Position numbers and translations under genes: made by a program. This document shows, one piece after another, positions 53,346-62,242 of a stretch of DNA of 64,000 bases (positions are counted from its first letter, which is position 1; every line of letters starts with the position of its first letter). Source of the stretch: Rhizobium sp. ACO-34A (lineage in GTDB: Bacteria; Pseudomonadota; Alphaproteobacteria; Rhizobiales; Rhizobiaceae); the NCBI GenBank assembly GCA_002600635.1, contig CP021371.1:4486001-4550000 (forward strand). The letters run 5' to 3'. The notes beneath the pieces are model-generated. The model was not told where the DNA came from, made no database searches, and was given only the letters and a program-made list of their open reading frames with translations.

Positions 53346-56300
53346 AAATCCCCGGCCTCGGCATCGCCGGCGGTCTGACGAAAAGCTTCGTCGCCTCGCC
53401 GCTCACACCGCTTTTTCTGCTTGCCGCGCTGGCGCTCGGCATCGTTGCGCTGATGACACTGCCGCGCGAGGAGGAGCCGCAGATCTCCGTGCCGATGGTC
53501 GATATCATCGTGCAGGCCGACGGGCTGAAGGCGGAGGATGCCGTCAAGCTCGTCACCGAGCCGCTGGAAACCATCGTCAAGGGCATCAACGACGTCGAAC
53601 ATGTTTACAGCACGACCTATGACGACAAGGTCGTGGTCACCGCACGCTTCATCGTTGGAACCTCCGGCGACAGCGCCGTCCTGCGCGTGCACGACAAGAT
53701 CCGCGCCAACATGGGCTCGATCCCGGTCGGCATTCCCGAACCGCTGGTCGTCGGCCGCACCATCGACGACGTGGCGATCGTTACGCTGACGCTCACCCCT
53801 TCTGCGGACAAGGGTGCCGGCATCGACGCCGCAACGCTTACCCGCATCGGCCGCGAACTGCGCGTCGAAATGGCGAAGATCGACAATGTCGGCCTCAGCT
53901 ATCTCGTCGGCGAGACGAGCGACGCCATTCGCGTCGCGCCTGACCCGGAAAAACTCGCGCTCAACGGGGTAACCTTGCAGCAGCTTTCCGCCAAGGTCAC
54001 GGCGGCAAACCGCGCCTTTCCGAACGGCGAAGTCAGAAATGACGGCAGGCAGATCGACGTCATTGCCGGGGAAACCCTCTCGACTCCCGCCGAGATCGGC
54101 AACCTGCTGCTGACGACCCGCGACAACCGTCCCGTCTATGTGCGGGACGTCGCCGATGTTTCCTTCGTCACGGATACGGCGGATGCCCGTGTTTCGACCG
54201 TAACAAAAGGAGAAAATGGCGAGATCGTCCGCGTTCCGGCCGTCACGCTGGCGCTTGCCAAGCGCGCCGGCGCCAACGCCGTCGTCGTTTCGGAGGAAAT
54301 CCTCCACCGTGTCGAAGAGCTGAAAGGCAAGCTGATCCCGGACAGCATGTCGGTCGAGGTCACCCGCAATTATGGCGAAACCGCCAACGAAAAGGCGAAC
54401 GAACTGCTCTTCCATCTCGGATTGGCGACGCTCTCCATCATCGCGCTCGTCTGGGTGGCCATCGGCCGCCGCGAGGCCGTCGTGGTCGCGATCGTCATCC
54501 CGATGACGATCCTGCTCACCCTCTTCGCCGCAAACCTGATGGGCTACACGCTGAACCGCGTCTCGCTCTTCGCCCTGATCTTCTCGATCGGCATTCTTGT
54601 CGATGACGCCATCGTCGTTATCGAAAACATCGCGAGGCACTGGGGTTTCAACGACGGCAAGGATCGCCGGCAAGCGGCAATCGACGCCGTTGCCGAAGTC
54701 GGCAACCCGACCATCGTCGCGACGCTGACCGTGGTCGCCGCCCTTCTGCCGATGATGTTCGTGTCCGGCATGATGGGTCCTTACATGAGCCCGATCCCGG
54801 CCAATGCCTCGGCTGCGATGATCTTCTCCTTCTTCGTCGCCGTCGTGGTCACGCCCTGGCTGATGCTGAAGGTCGCCGGAAAGGCGAAACTGCACCACGA
54901 CACGGCTCACGGCACCGGCGGCCTGCTCGGTCAAGCCTATGCCAGGGTCGCCCGCCCCATCCTCGCCTCGAAAAAGGCAAGCTGGGTCTTCCTTCTCCTC
55001 GTCGGCGTCGCAACGCTCGGCTCCCTCTCGCTGTTCTATACCAGGCACGTCACGGTGAAGCTTCTGCCCTTCGACAACAAGTCGGAACTGCAGGTCCAGA
55101 TCGACCTGCCGGAAGGTTCGTCCGTCGAGGCAACCGATGCGGTGGCTCAGGATGTCGCCAGGGTGGCGCTTGCCACGCCGGAAGTCGTAAGCGTCCAGAC
55201 CCACGCGGCAACAGCGGCGCCCTTCAACTTCAACGGCCTGGTGCGCCACGCCTACCTGCGCTCGAACGCCTATATGGGTGATGTGCAGCTCAACCTGACG
55301 CCGAAGAGCGAGCGCGACCGCTCGAGCCACGACATCGCGCTCGACCTGCGCAGGCGGCTTCTGTCGGAAGTCGCCATGCCGCAGGGAACCGTGCTGAAGG
55401 TGCTGGAACCGCCGCCCGGTCCACCCGTCATGGCGACCCTGCTCGCGGAAATCTACGGCCCTGACGCCGAAACGCGCCGCGCCACCGCCGGCAAAGTGGA
55501 AGAAGCCTTTCGTTCCGTGCCCTTCATCGTCGATGTCGACGACAGCTATGGAAAGCCCGCCCCGCGTCTGCGCGCCACGATTTCGACCGACGACCTCGAT
55601 TTCTTCGGTGTATCGGAAAGCGATGTCTTCGACACCCTGTCGATCCTGAACGGCACGACGACCATCGGTTACTCGCACCGGGGTGAAGGCCGCGCGCCGA
55701 TCCCGATCATCATCGACCGCCCCAAAGGCGCGAAGGTGCTGGACGAAACGTTTCTCTCGACGCCCATTCCCGCCAACCTGCTGCCGGGTTCGCGCTCGGT
55801 GGTCGAGCTTGGCGACGTCATCCGCATCACCGAGGAAAAGGCTTCATTCCCGATCTTCCGCCACAACGGCCGCTATGCCGAGATGGTCACCGCCGAACTG
55901 GCCGGCGACTTCGAGGCACCGCTCTACGGCATGCTCGCCGTTCAGGATGCGCTGGACAAACAGGACTGGACCGGCCTCGATAAACCGGAAATCGCCCTCC
56001 ACGGCCAGCAGGCGGATGAGAGCAGGTCCGTGCTCCTGTGGGACGGCGAGTGGGAAGTGACCTGGGTCACCTTCCGCGACATGGGGGCGGCATTCATGGT
56101 CGCGCTGCTCGGGATCTATATCCTTGTCGTCGCCCAGTTCGGCTCATTCAAGCTGCCGCTGGTCATCCTGACACCGATCCCCCTGACCTTCATCGGCATC
56201 CTCGGCGGCCACTGGCTGTTCCATGCGCCCTTCACCGCGACCTCGATGATCGGCTTCATCGCGCTGGCCGGCATCATCGTGCGCAATTCGATCCTGCTGG

Positions 56301-56542
56301 TGGATTTCATCCGCCATGCCGCCTCGCCCGAACGCCCGCTGACGGAAGTCCTGATCGAAGCCGGTTCCATTCGCTTCAAGCCGATCCTGCTGACGGCACT
56401 CGCCGCCATGATCGGCGCCGCGGTGATCCTGACAGATCCGATTTTCCAGGGACTGGCGATCTCCCTGCTCTTCGGTCTCGCGTCGTCGACGCTTCTGACC
56501 GTACTCGTCATCCCGGCGATCTACAGGGTGTTGCGGACCTAA
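53342..56542 (+). CDS. RND-family efflux permease
   Basis: 1066 residues, the normal size, with twelve membrane segments and two large periplasmic loops. The proton-relay aspartates are in FSIGILVDDAIVVIENIARH, as in AcrB/MdtB-type pumps. The proton-driven pump exports hydrophobic compounds with the upstream adaptor. It belongs to the HAE-type RND group. An outer-membrane factor must be supplied from elsewhere in the genome. The 3' flank 56543-56781 carries a repeated palindrome. Confidence 0.95.
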   Translation: MKIPGLGIAGGLTKSFVASPLTPLFLLAALALGIVALMTLPREEEPQISVPMVDIIVQADGLKAEDAVKLVTEPLETIVKGINDVEHVYSTTYDDKVVVTARFIVGTSGDSAVLRVHDKIRANMGSIPVGIPEPLVVGRTIDDVAIVTLTLTPSADKGAGIDAATLTRIGRELRVEMAKIDNVGLSYLVGETSDAIRVAPDPEKLALNGVTLQQLSAKVTAANRAFPNGEVRNDGRQIDVIAGETLSTPAEIGNLLLTTRDNRPVYVRDVADVSFVTDTADARVSTVTKGENGEIVRVPAVTLALAKRAGANAVVVSEEILHRVEELKGKLIPDSMSVEVTRNYGETANEKANELLFHLGLATLSIIALVWVAIGRREAVVVAIVIPMTILLTLFAANLMGYTLNRVSLFALIFSIGILVDDAIVVIENIARHWGFNDGKDRRQAAIDAVAEVGNPTIVATLTVVAALLPMMFVSGMMGPYMSPIPANASAAMIFSFFVAVVVTPWLMLKVAGKAKLHHDTAHGTGGLLGQAYARVARPILASKKASWVFLLLVGVATLGSLSLFYTRHVTVKLLPFDNKSELQVQIDLPEGSSVEATDAVAQDVARVALATPEVVSVQTHAATAAPFNFNGLVRHAYLRSNAYMGDVQLNLTPKSERDRSSHDIALDLRRRLLSEVAMPQGTVLKVLEPPPGPPVMATLLAEIYGPDAETRRATAGKVEEAFRSVPFIVDVDDSYGKPAPRLRATISTDDLDFFGVSESDVFDTLSILNGTTTIGYSHRGEGRAPIPIIIDRPKGAKVLDETFLSTPIPANLLPGSRSVVELGDVIRITEEKASFPIFRHNGRYAEMVTAELAGDFEAPLYGMLAVQDALDKQDWTGLDKPEIALHGQQADESRSVLLWDGEWEVTWVTFRDMGAAFMVALLGIYILVVAQFGSFKLPLVILTPIPLTFIGILGGHWLFHAPFTATSMIGFIALAGIIVRNSILLVDFIRHAASPERPLTEVLIEAGSIRFKPILLTALAAMIGAAVILTDPIFQGLAISLLFGLASSTLLTVLVIPAIYRVLRT

Positions 56543-56584
56543 GAGGGCGTTTTGCAGGAAAGGCCCCTCATCCGCCTGCCGGCA

Positions 56585-56610
56585 CCTTCTCCCCGTAAAC
56601 GGGGAGAAGG
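56585..56610. repeat. Rhizobial palindrome CCTTCTCCCCGT family
   Basis: CCTTCTCCCCGT (56585-56596) / ACGGGGAGAAGG (56599-56610), 12-bp perfect arms, preceded by CTCATCCGCCTGCCGGCA. From memory, this motif recurs in many alphaproteobacterial genomes as an intergenic palindrome; it may stabilise the 3' end of the RND mRNA. Confidence 0.75.
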
Positions 56611-56781
56611 AACAGGTGATGCCGCCGTAACCTTGCCGCAAGCGAAACGCGAAATCCGGTCCTCCCGCCTGCGGTGACTTGAAGAACGAGACGAGACACG
56701 CAGCTCTATCTAGATGAGGCAAGGTGATAGGCAATTCTCTCTGGTATCCGTCCCGATCGGGCCTCGGATCGGGCGGAAAAA

Positions 56782-57951
56782 TTACTTCGCAGCGAGCCAC
56801 TTCTCCGCCAGCTCCACCCAGAAGCTGGTGCCAACCGGCAGGATGTCGTCGTTGAAGTCGTAGCGCGGATGGTGCAGCGGCGGATCGTTGGGCGTGCGTT
56901 GTGTGCCAAGGAAGAAATAGCAGCCCGGCCGCTCTTCCAGCATATAGGCGAAGTCCTCGCTGCCCATGGTCGGCCGGTCCATATCATAGACCTTGTCGGC
57001 ACCGGCGAAATCAACCGCGAGCGAGCGGATAAAGTCGGTTTCCGCCTTGTGGTTGATCGTCGCGTTGTAGCCTCGCTGGTAGTCGAGCGTGACGCTCATG
57101 CCGTAGCTGGCCGCCTGTCCCTCGGCAATCGCGCGGATACGATCCTCGAGCTGGTCGCGCACCTTGGGATCGAAGGAGCGGATGGAAAGCTTCATCTCCG
57201 CCCGCTCAGGGATAACATTGCTCGCCGCACCCGCATGAAATGCCCCGACCGTGATGACGCTCGGGTCGATGGGGTGGATGTTGCGCGAAATGATGGTCTG
57301 CAGCGCCATGATGATCGAAGCGCCGCAGACGATCGGATCGGCGGTATCCTGCGGTTCCGCGCCATGGCCGCCGCGGCCGTTGACCGTGATGATGCATTCA
57401 TCGACAGCCGCCATGATCGGCCCTTCGCGCAGCGCGAACTTGCCGAACGGGATGGTCGGGTCGTTATGCAGCGCGAACACCGCATCGCAGGGAAACTTTT
57501 CGAAGAGGCCGTCATCCATCATGATCTTCGCGCCACCGAAATTCTCCTCGGCCGGCTGGAAGATCAGATGCACCACGCCGTCGAAATTGCGGCGCTCGGC
57601 AAGAATGCGAGCCGCGCCGAGCAGCATGGCGGTGTGCCCGTCGTGACCGCAGGCATGCATGACCCCGGGATTCTTGCTGGCATAGGCCGCCCCGGTTTCC
57701 TCAAGGATCGGCAGGGCATCGAAATCCGCGCGGATGCCGATGCTTTTCGTGCTCGTTCCGTTTCTGAGCGTTGCCACGACGCCGGTCTTGGCCAGCCCGC
57801 GATGCACCTCGTAGCCCAGCGCCTCGAGCTGCTTGACCACATAGTCGGACGTATCGAACTCGGAAAGACCGATCTCCGGATACTGGTGGAGATGGTGACG
57901 GGTCGCCAGCACATCGGCCATGTAGTTCGAGATTTGTATCGTCATCGTCAT
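56782..57951 (-). CDS. M20-family amidohydrolase
   Basis: 389 residues. Metal-binding and catalytic motifs are present: MHACGHDGHTAMLLGAARIL and FQPAEENFGGAKIMMDDGLF, followed by the lid domain and MGSEDFAYMLEERPGCYFFLG. The family hydrolyses N-acyl amino acids (hippurate or aminoacylase type). ATG 57951 overlaps the stop of the upstream permease gene by 4 bp; ATG 57945 is also possible. Being the last gene of the amino-acid ABC operon, it probably releases an amino acid from an imported acylated or amidated compound. Confidence 0.92.
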   Translation of the reverse strand: MTMTIQISNYMADVLATRHHLHQYPEIGLSEFDTSDYVVKQLEALGYEVHRGLAKTGVVATLRNGTSTKSIGIRADFDALPILEETGAAYASKNPGVMHACGHDGHTAMLLGAARILAERRNFDGVVHLIFQPAEENFGGAKIMMDDGLFEKFPCDAVFALHNDPTIPFGKFALREGPIMAAVDECIITVNGRGGHGAEPQDTADPIVCGASIIMALQTIISRNIHPIDPSVITVGAFHAGAASNVIPERAEMKLSIRSFDPKVRDQLEDRIRAIAEGQAASYGMSVTLDYQRGYNATINHKAETDFIRSLAVDFAGADKVYDMDRPTMGSEDFAYMLEERPGCYFFLGTQRTPNDPPLHHPRYDFNDDILPVGTSFWVELAEKWLAAK

Positions 57952-58763
57952 GCACCACGGGTTGGAATGCGGTTTTCGAGAAAGCGGAATGCCATGACCA
58001 GAAGACCGGTCAGGCACAGATAGATCAGTGCCAGCAATAGCAGCGGTTCGTAGGTGAGATAAGTGTCCTGCCTGACTTTCGAGATCACGGCATAGACATC
58101 GACCACGGTGATGGTGGCGACAAGCGGCGTGGACTTGAGCTGCAGCACGGTTTCGCCGGTCAGCGTCGGAAGCGCGCGATGGATCGCCCGCGGCAGCCAG
58201 ATCCGCCGAAACATCGTGAGCCGGCTCATGCCGAAGGCGCGCGCCGCTTCAAGCTCGCCCTTCGGTACCCCGGCAAATGCGCCGCGCATAACCTCGCCCT
58301 CGTAAGCCGCAAAGGACAGCATCAGCGCCGCAAAACCATAGGGCCATGCCTGCCGGAGATAGGGCCAGAGAAAGGACGAGCGGATCTCGGGATACTGGGC
58401 GAAGAGAGAGCCGAGACCGTAATAGAGAAGCCAGAGCTGCAGAAGCAGCGGCGTACCGCGAATGATCGTGCAGAATATTTTGGCCGGCCAGGCCAGCAGT
58501 TTCGGACCGGTCACCTGCACGAGCCCGATCGGAACGGCCAGCAGAAATCCGAAAAAGGCAGTCGAAAACAGCAGCAGCAATGTCTGCCAGACACCGGCGA
58601 CAAGCCGCCACTGGTATTTCGGCAACCAGTCCCAGCGCATGAACCATGCGGCACAGAAGACGATTGCCGCAAAAGCCGCCATCAGGAACAGCCGGTGCGG
58701 CTCGAACAGGTGCCGCGCCCGTGGCGGCTGGTAGGCGGGCATTTCGGAGACGGTCTCGGTCAT
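57948..58763 (-). CDS. Polar amino-acid ABC permease (HisM type)
   Basis: 271 residues with about five membrane segments after a longer N-terminal extension (MTETVSEMPAYQPPRARHLF). The EAA loop EVMRGAFAGVPKGELEAARA and the pattern FCTIIRGTPLLLQLWLLYYG mark it as HisM/ArtM-like. It forms the translocation pore with the neighbouring HisQ-type permease. I use ATG 58763, 4 bp after the HisQ-type stop. The stop overlaps the amidohydrolase start. Confidence 0.93.
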   Translation of the reverse strand: MTETVSEMPAYQPPRARHLFEPHRLFLMAAFAAIVFCAAWFMRWDWLPKYQWRLVAGVWQTLLLLFSTAFFGFLLAVPIGLVQVTGPKLLAWPAKIFCTIIRGTPLLLQLWLLYYGLGSLFAQYPEIRSSFLWPYLRQAWPYGFAALMLSFAAYEGEVMRGAFAGVPKGELEAARAFGMSRLTMFRRIWLPRAIHRALPTLTGETVLQLKSTPLVATITVVDVYAVISKVRQDTYLTYEPLLLLALIYLCLTGLLVMAFRFLENRIPTRGA

Positions 58764-58767
58764 CTCG

Positions 58768-59499
58768 TTACACCGGCTCCGCAATTCCACGCCGCGCCCG
58801 GCGTTCGATCAGCCCGATCACGATATTGGAGACCAGCGTCAGCAGCAGGTAGAGAACACCGGCGGCACAGAAGAACAGCATGTAGGCCTTGGTGCTGCCG
58901 CCCGCCTGCCGCGTCACCAGCGTCAACTCGCTGAAACCGACCACGGCCAGCAGGGCCGTGTCCTTGGTGGCGATCAGCCAGAGGTTGGCGAGCCCGGGAA
59001 TGGCAAAGGGCAGCATGGCGGGAAGCGTGACACGGGTCATCACCTTGAGCGGCGACATGCCATACGCCCGCGCCGCCTCGATCTGCCCGGGCGGTACGGC
59101 ATTGATCGCGCCACGCAGCACCTCGGTCGAATAGGCGCCCTGTACCACCCCGATGACGAAGATACCGGCAACGAGACCGCTGATATCGACCGTCGGCAGA
59201 CCGGCCAGCGAAAGCAACGCGTTCACCGCGTCCGTGCCGGCATAATAGAGAAGAAGGATCAGAACCAGTTCCGGCACGGCCCGGATCACGGTGGTATAGA
59301 CTTCGAGCAGGTCGCGAAGGATCGGCCCGCCATAGAGCTTGCCGAAGGCGCCCCCGATCCCGATCAGGATGCCGAGCCCGTAACCGCCCACCGCAAGCTG
59401 CAGCGATTGTGCGAAGCCCTGCAGCAAGGCGCCACCCCAGCCGGGCGGCGAAAGCGCCAGAAGGCTCAAATCGAAAAGGCTGCCGGACGCTGCCGCCAT
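58768..59499 (-). CDS. Polar amino-acid ABC permease (HisQ type)
   Basis: 243 residues with five hydrophobic segments. GFAQSLQLAVGGYGLGILIG at the start and EVLRGAINAVPPGQIEAARA (EAA loop) are typical of HisQ/ArtQ; TVIRAVPELVLILLLYYAGT matches the amino-acid permease signature. It forms a heterodimer with the next gene product. It follows the binding-protein gene after a hairpin that may set the ratio of binding protein to permeases. Confidence 0.93.
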   Translation of the reverse strand: MAAASGSLFDLSLLALSPPGWGGALLQGFAQSLQLAVGGYGLGILIGIGGAFGKLYGGPILRDLLEVYTTVIRAVPELVLILLLYYAGTDAVNALLSLAGLPTVDISGLVAGIFVIGVVQGAYSTEVLRGAINAVPPGQIEAARAYGMSPLKVMTRVTLPAMLPFAIPGLANLWLIATKDTALLAVVGFSELTLVTRQAGGSTKAYMLFFCAAGVLYLLLTLVSNIVIGLIERRARRGIAEPV

Positions 59500-59532
59500 C
59501 TTGAAACGCCCCGATTGTCAGAAGGCAGGAAA

Positions 59533-59562
59533 GGACATGCGACGGAACCCCGCCGCATGTCC
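59533..59562 (-). promoter_or_regulatory. Hairpin after the amino-acid binding-protein gene
   Basis: GGACATGCG (59533-59541) / CGCATGTCC (59554-59562) with inner pairs, between the binding-protein stop (59573) and the permease start (59499). It likely limits expression of downstream genes relative to the binding protein, like the hairpin at 18740. Confidence 0.6.
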
Positions 59563-59572
59563 GGGGAAACGG

Positions 59573-60352
59573 TCAGCCGCCGTAGATGTCGAAGTCGAAA
59601 TACTTCTTCGAGAAGGTGTCGTAGGTGCCGTTGGCGCGAACCGCCTTGATCGCGGCATTGACCTTGTCCTTCAGCTCGGTTTCGCCCTTGCGCAGACCGA
59701 CGCCGACACCCGCGCCGAGGATGGCCGGATCGTCCTTCACATTGCCCTTGAGCTCGCAGCAGGCGCCGGCCTCGGATTTCAGGAAGGCGTCGAGCGCGAT
59801 GGCGTCGGCCTGAACGGCATCGACGCGGCCGGCGGCGAGGTCCTGGTTCGCCTCGTCCTGAGTCTGGTATTCCTTGATTTCCGAAGCCTTGTCGCCGAAA
59901 TACTTGTGCGCGTAATCGGCATGGACGGTCGAGACCTGCACACCGAGGATCTTGCCGGTGAGGCCTTCAGGCGTCGCGTCGAACTTTTCGCTCTTCGGCC
60001 CGACAATGCCGGTCGGCGTGTTGTAGTACTTGTCGGAGAAATCGATGGTCTTCAGGCGTTCCTCGGTGATCGACATCGAGCCGACGATCATGTCGATCTT
60101 CTTCGAGGTCAGCGCCGGAATGATGCCGTCCCAGGCGACCGGGGTGATGACGCAGTCGAGCTTGGCCTCGGCGCAGATGGCTTCCATGAAATCGACCTCC
60201 CAGCCGACCCACTTGCCGGCAGCGTCCGGCGAGGCGAAGGGCGGATAGGGTTCGGCGGCGAAGCCGACCTTGACCGGTTCAGCGGCGGCGGTGCCAAACG
60301 CCGCACCGCCGATGGCCAGTGCGATGAGCGCGATCTTCATTGCATTCTTCAT
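59573..60352 (-). CDS. Polar amino-acid ABC substrate-binding protein
   Basis: 259 residues with a signal peptide (cleavage near TAAA-EP, residue 24). FAAEPYPPFASPDAAGKWVG, then GWEVDFMEAICAEAKLDC, and GSMSITEERLKTIDFSDKYY are typical of the lysine/arginine/ornithine-binding group (HisJ, LAO, ArtJ). The ligand is therefore probably a basic amino acid or derivative. GGGGAAC lies upstream of the ATG. It is second in the operon, after the ATPase gene. Confidence 0.94.
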   Translation of the reverse strand: MKNAMKIALIALAIGGAAFGTAAAEPVKVGFAAEPYPPFASPDAAGKWVGWEVDFMEAICAEAKLDCVITPVAWDGIIPALTSKKIDMIVGSMSITEERLKTIDFSDKYYNTPTGIVGPKSEKFDATPEGLTGKILGVQVSTVHADYAHKYFGDKASEIKEYQTQDEANQDLAAGRVDAVQADAIALDAFLKSEAGACCELKGNVKDDPAILGAGVGVGLRKGETELKDKVNAAIKAVRANGTYDTFSKKYFDFDIYGG

Positions 60353-60387
60353 TATGTTCCCCTGTTGTTTTTAGGTTTGATGAAGTC

Positions 60388-61161
60388 TCAATGGATTGAG
60401 CTGATGAATTTCTTGAGCCGCTCGGATTTCGGCGCGCCGAACAGCTGTTCCGGCGGCCCCTGTTCCTCGATCACGCCGTTGGCGAGGAAGACAACATGAT
60501 TGGAAACCTCCCGGGCAAACTTCATTTCATGGGTGACGAGGATCATGGTGCGCTTTTCCCGGGCAAGATCGCCGATGACGGAGAGAACCTCGCCGACAAG
60601 CTCGGGATCGAGCGCCGACGTCGGCTCGTCGAACAGCATGACCAGCGGCTGGATGGCGAGCGCGCGGGCGATTGCGGCGCGCTGTTGCTGCCCGCCGGAA
60701 AGAAAGGCCGGATAAGCATCCCGCTTCTCGTAAAGACCGACCCGCCTCAGAAGGGTCTCGGCAATGGCGACCGCCTCGTCCCTGCGCACGCCCAGCACAT
60801 GCACCGGCACTTCGATGACGTTCTGCAGCACCGTCATGTGCTGCCAGAGATTGAAGTTCTGGAACACCATGCCGAGCCGGCTGCGGATACGCTGTACCTG
60901 CCTGCGGTCCGCCGGCATCAGGCCGCCATGGCCGTCCTTCTTCATGGTGATCGTCTCGCCATGGATGGTGACCGAGCCCGCGCTCGGCAGTTCCAGCATG
61001 TTGATGCATCTGAGGAAGGTGGATTTTCCCGAGCCGCTGCCGCCGATGATGGCGATCACGTCCCCCTGCTTTGCCGATAGCGAAACACCCTTCAGGACCT
61101 CGAGCGGACCGAACCGCTTGTGCAGATCCCGCACGTCGATGGCTTGCGCCGATACGTTCAT
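60388..61161 (-). CDS. Polar amino-acid ABC ATP-binding protein (HisP type)
   Basis: 257 residues. Walker A GGSGSGKST, Q-loop VFQNFNLWQHMTVLQNV, signature LSGGQQQRAAIARAL and Walker B VMLFDEPTSALDPELVGEVL follow the HisP/GlnQ pattern. It energises import with the downstream binding protein and permeases. I use ATG 61161 (MNVSAQAIDVRDLHKRFG); an in-frame GTG 61209 is possible. It is the first gene of the operon and is divergent from the dimethylargininase-like gene, with 200 bp between starts. Confidence 0.94.
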   Translation of the reverse strand: MNVSAQAIDVRDLHKRFGPLEVLKGVSLSAKQGDVIAIIGGSGSGKSTFLRCINMLELPSAGSVTIHGETITMKKDGHGGLMPADRRQVQRIRSRLGMVFQNFNLWQHMTVLQNVIEVPVHVLGVRRDEAVAIAETLLRRVGLYEKRDAYPAFLSGGQQQRAAIARALAIQPLVMLFDEPTSALDPELVGEVLSVIGDLAREKRTMILVTHEMKFAREVSNHVVFLANGVIEEQGPPEQLFGAPKSERLKKFISSIH

Positions 61162-61277
61162 GAATACCGCCAATGCCCGGAGGCGAAGCCCCGGCAAGAT
61201 GGTTGCCACTGTTCCCGCCAGCTTCTTGTCTGCCCGGTGCGGCGCTGGATCCCGCCCGGTGGATTAGCCGGGAGTTT

Positions 61278-61310
61278 TGCACTTGTGCAGTAATTATTCA
61301 AGCGTATAAA
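61278..61310 (+). promoter_or_regulatory. Promoter and overlapping operator before the dimethylargininase-like gene
   Basis: The palindrome TGCAC-TT-GTGCA (61278-61289) overlaps a -35 like TTGTGC (61283-61288); 16 bp later is TATAAA (61305-61310). The site fits the TetR encoded just downstream. Confidence 0.55.
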
Positions 61311-61363
61311 TAAATCAGTTTGCAGTGCGGTCGGGCGTGCCCGACAGAGATCGGGAAGCGCGC

Positions 61364-62242
61364 ATGAAGAATTACGGCTCTCAGGAAATGTCGGGAAAAC
61401 TCATGCGGGTCGTGATGCGCCGGCCAGGCGCAAGCCTTCGGAATGCCGACCCTTCCGCCTGGCATTACGGGCCGACCTTCGACGGCGCGAGAGCCGTGCA
61501 GCAATACGGGCATTTCGCCGATCTGGTGGCCGGTTCCGGCGCTGAAATCCTCTGGCTCGAGGACCGCGGCGACGGGCTGGCGGACGCCATGTTTACCCAC
61601 GATCCCTCGCTGATGACCGACCACGGCGCCATTATCCTCAACATGGGCAAGCCGCTTCGCCAGCGCGAACCGGAACTGCACGAGGAGATCTACACCAAGG
61701 CCGGCATTCCCATCCTTGGCCGCATCGAAGCCCCCGGCACGATCGAGGGCGGCGACTGCGTCTGGGTGGACGCGACGACGCTTGCGATCGGTCGCGGCGT
61801 GCGCTCCAACCAGGCCGGCATCGAGCAGATGGCGGCGCTGCTCGCGCCTCATGGCATCACGGTTCTCGGCTTCGACCTGCCGCTCTGGCAGGGTGAGGAA
61901 GCCTGCCTGCATCTCATGTCTGTCATCAGCCCGCTGGCCGATGATCTTGCGCTCGTCCATGCGCCGCTTTTGCCGGCCGCCTTCTATTTCCTGCTGAAGG
62001 AGAAGGGCATCCGGCTCGTCGTCGCACCGGAAGAGGAATTTGCCGCCAGCAACGGCCTGAACCTCAACGTCCTGCCGACTTCGCCGCGCAAGGTCATCAT
62101 GGTGGAAGGCTTCCCCGGAACCCGCGCCGCCATGGAGGCAGCCGGCTGCGAGGTCCAGACATTCGCCGCCGACGCGCTCTGCATCGCCTGCGAAGGCGGT
62201 CCCACCTGCCTGACCCGGCCTATCCTGAGACTGGCGTCATGA
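61364..62242 (+). CDS. Dimethylarginine dimethylaminohydrolase-like amidinotransferase family enzyme
   Basis: 292 residues of the guanidino-group-modifying superfamily. MFTHDPSLMTDHGAIILNMG, GTIEGGDCVWVD, EACLHLMSVISPL (His) and CEGGPTCLTRPIL (nucleophilic Cys) outline the catalytic site. These enzymes attack a guanidino carbon; DDAH yields citrulline plus dimethylamine from methylated arginine. GGGAAG precedes ATG 61364. Together with a LAO-type importer, M20 hydrolase and AruH-like aminotransferase it suggests use of arginine or methylated or acylated arginine. The TetR gene start overlaps its stop (ATGA). Confidence 0.88.
   Translation: MKNYGSQEMSGKLMRVVMRRPGASLRNADPSAWHYGPTFDGARAVQQYGHFADLVAGSGAEILWLEDRGDGLADAMFTHDPSLMTDHGAIILNMGKPLRQREPELHEEIYTKAGIPILGRIEAPGTIEGGDCVWVDATTLAIGRGVRSNQAGIEQMAALLAPHGITVLGFDLPLWQGEEACLHLMSVISPLADDLALVHAPLLPAAFYFLLKEKGIRLVVAPEEEFAASNGLNLNVLPTSPRKVIMVEGFPGTRAAMEAAGCEVQTFAADALCIACEGGPTCLTRPILRLAS

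Noticed and set aside
53210..55678. 822-codon open frame antisense to the RND permease
   Set aside because: GC-rich codon bias leaves long antisense frames open. The plus-strand frame has a complete RND family match and overlapping start with its adaptor, and the antisense product is low-complexity and Asp/Arg/Gly-rich with no family.
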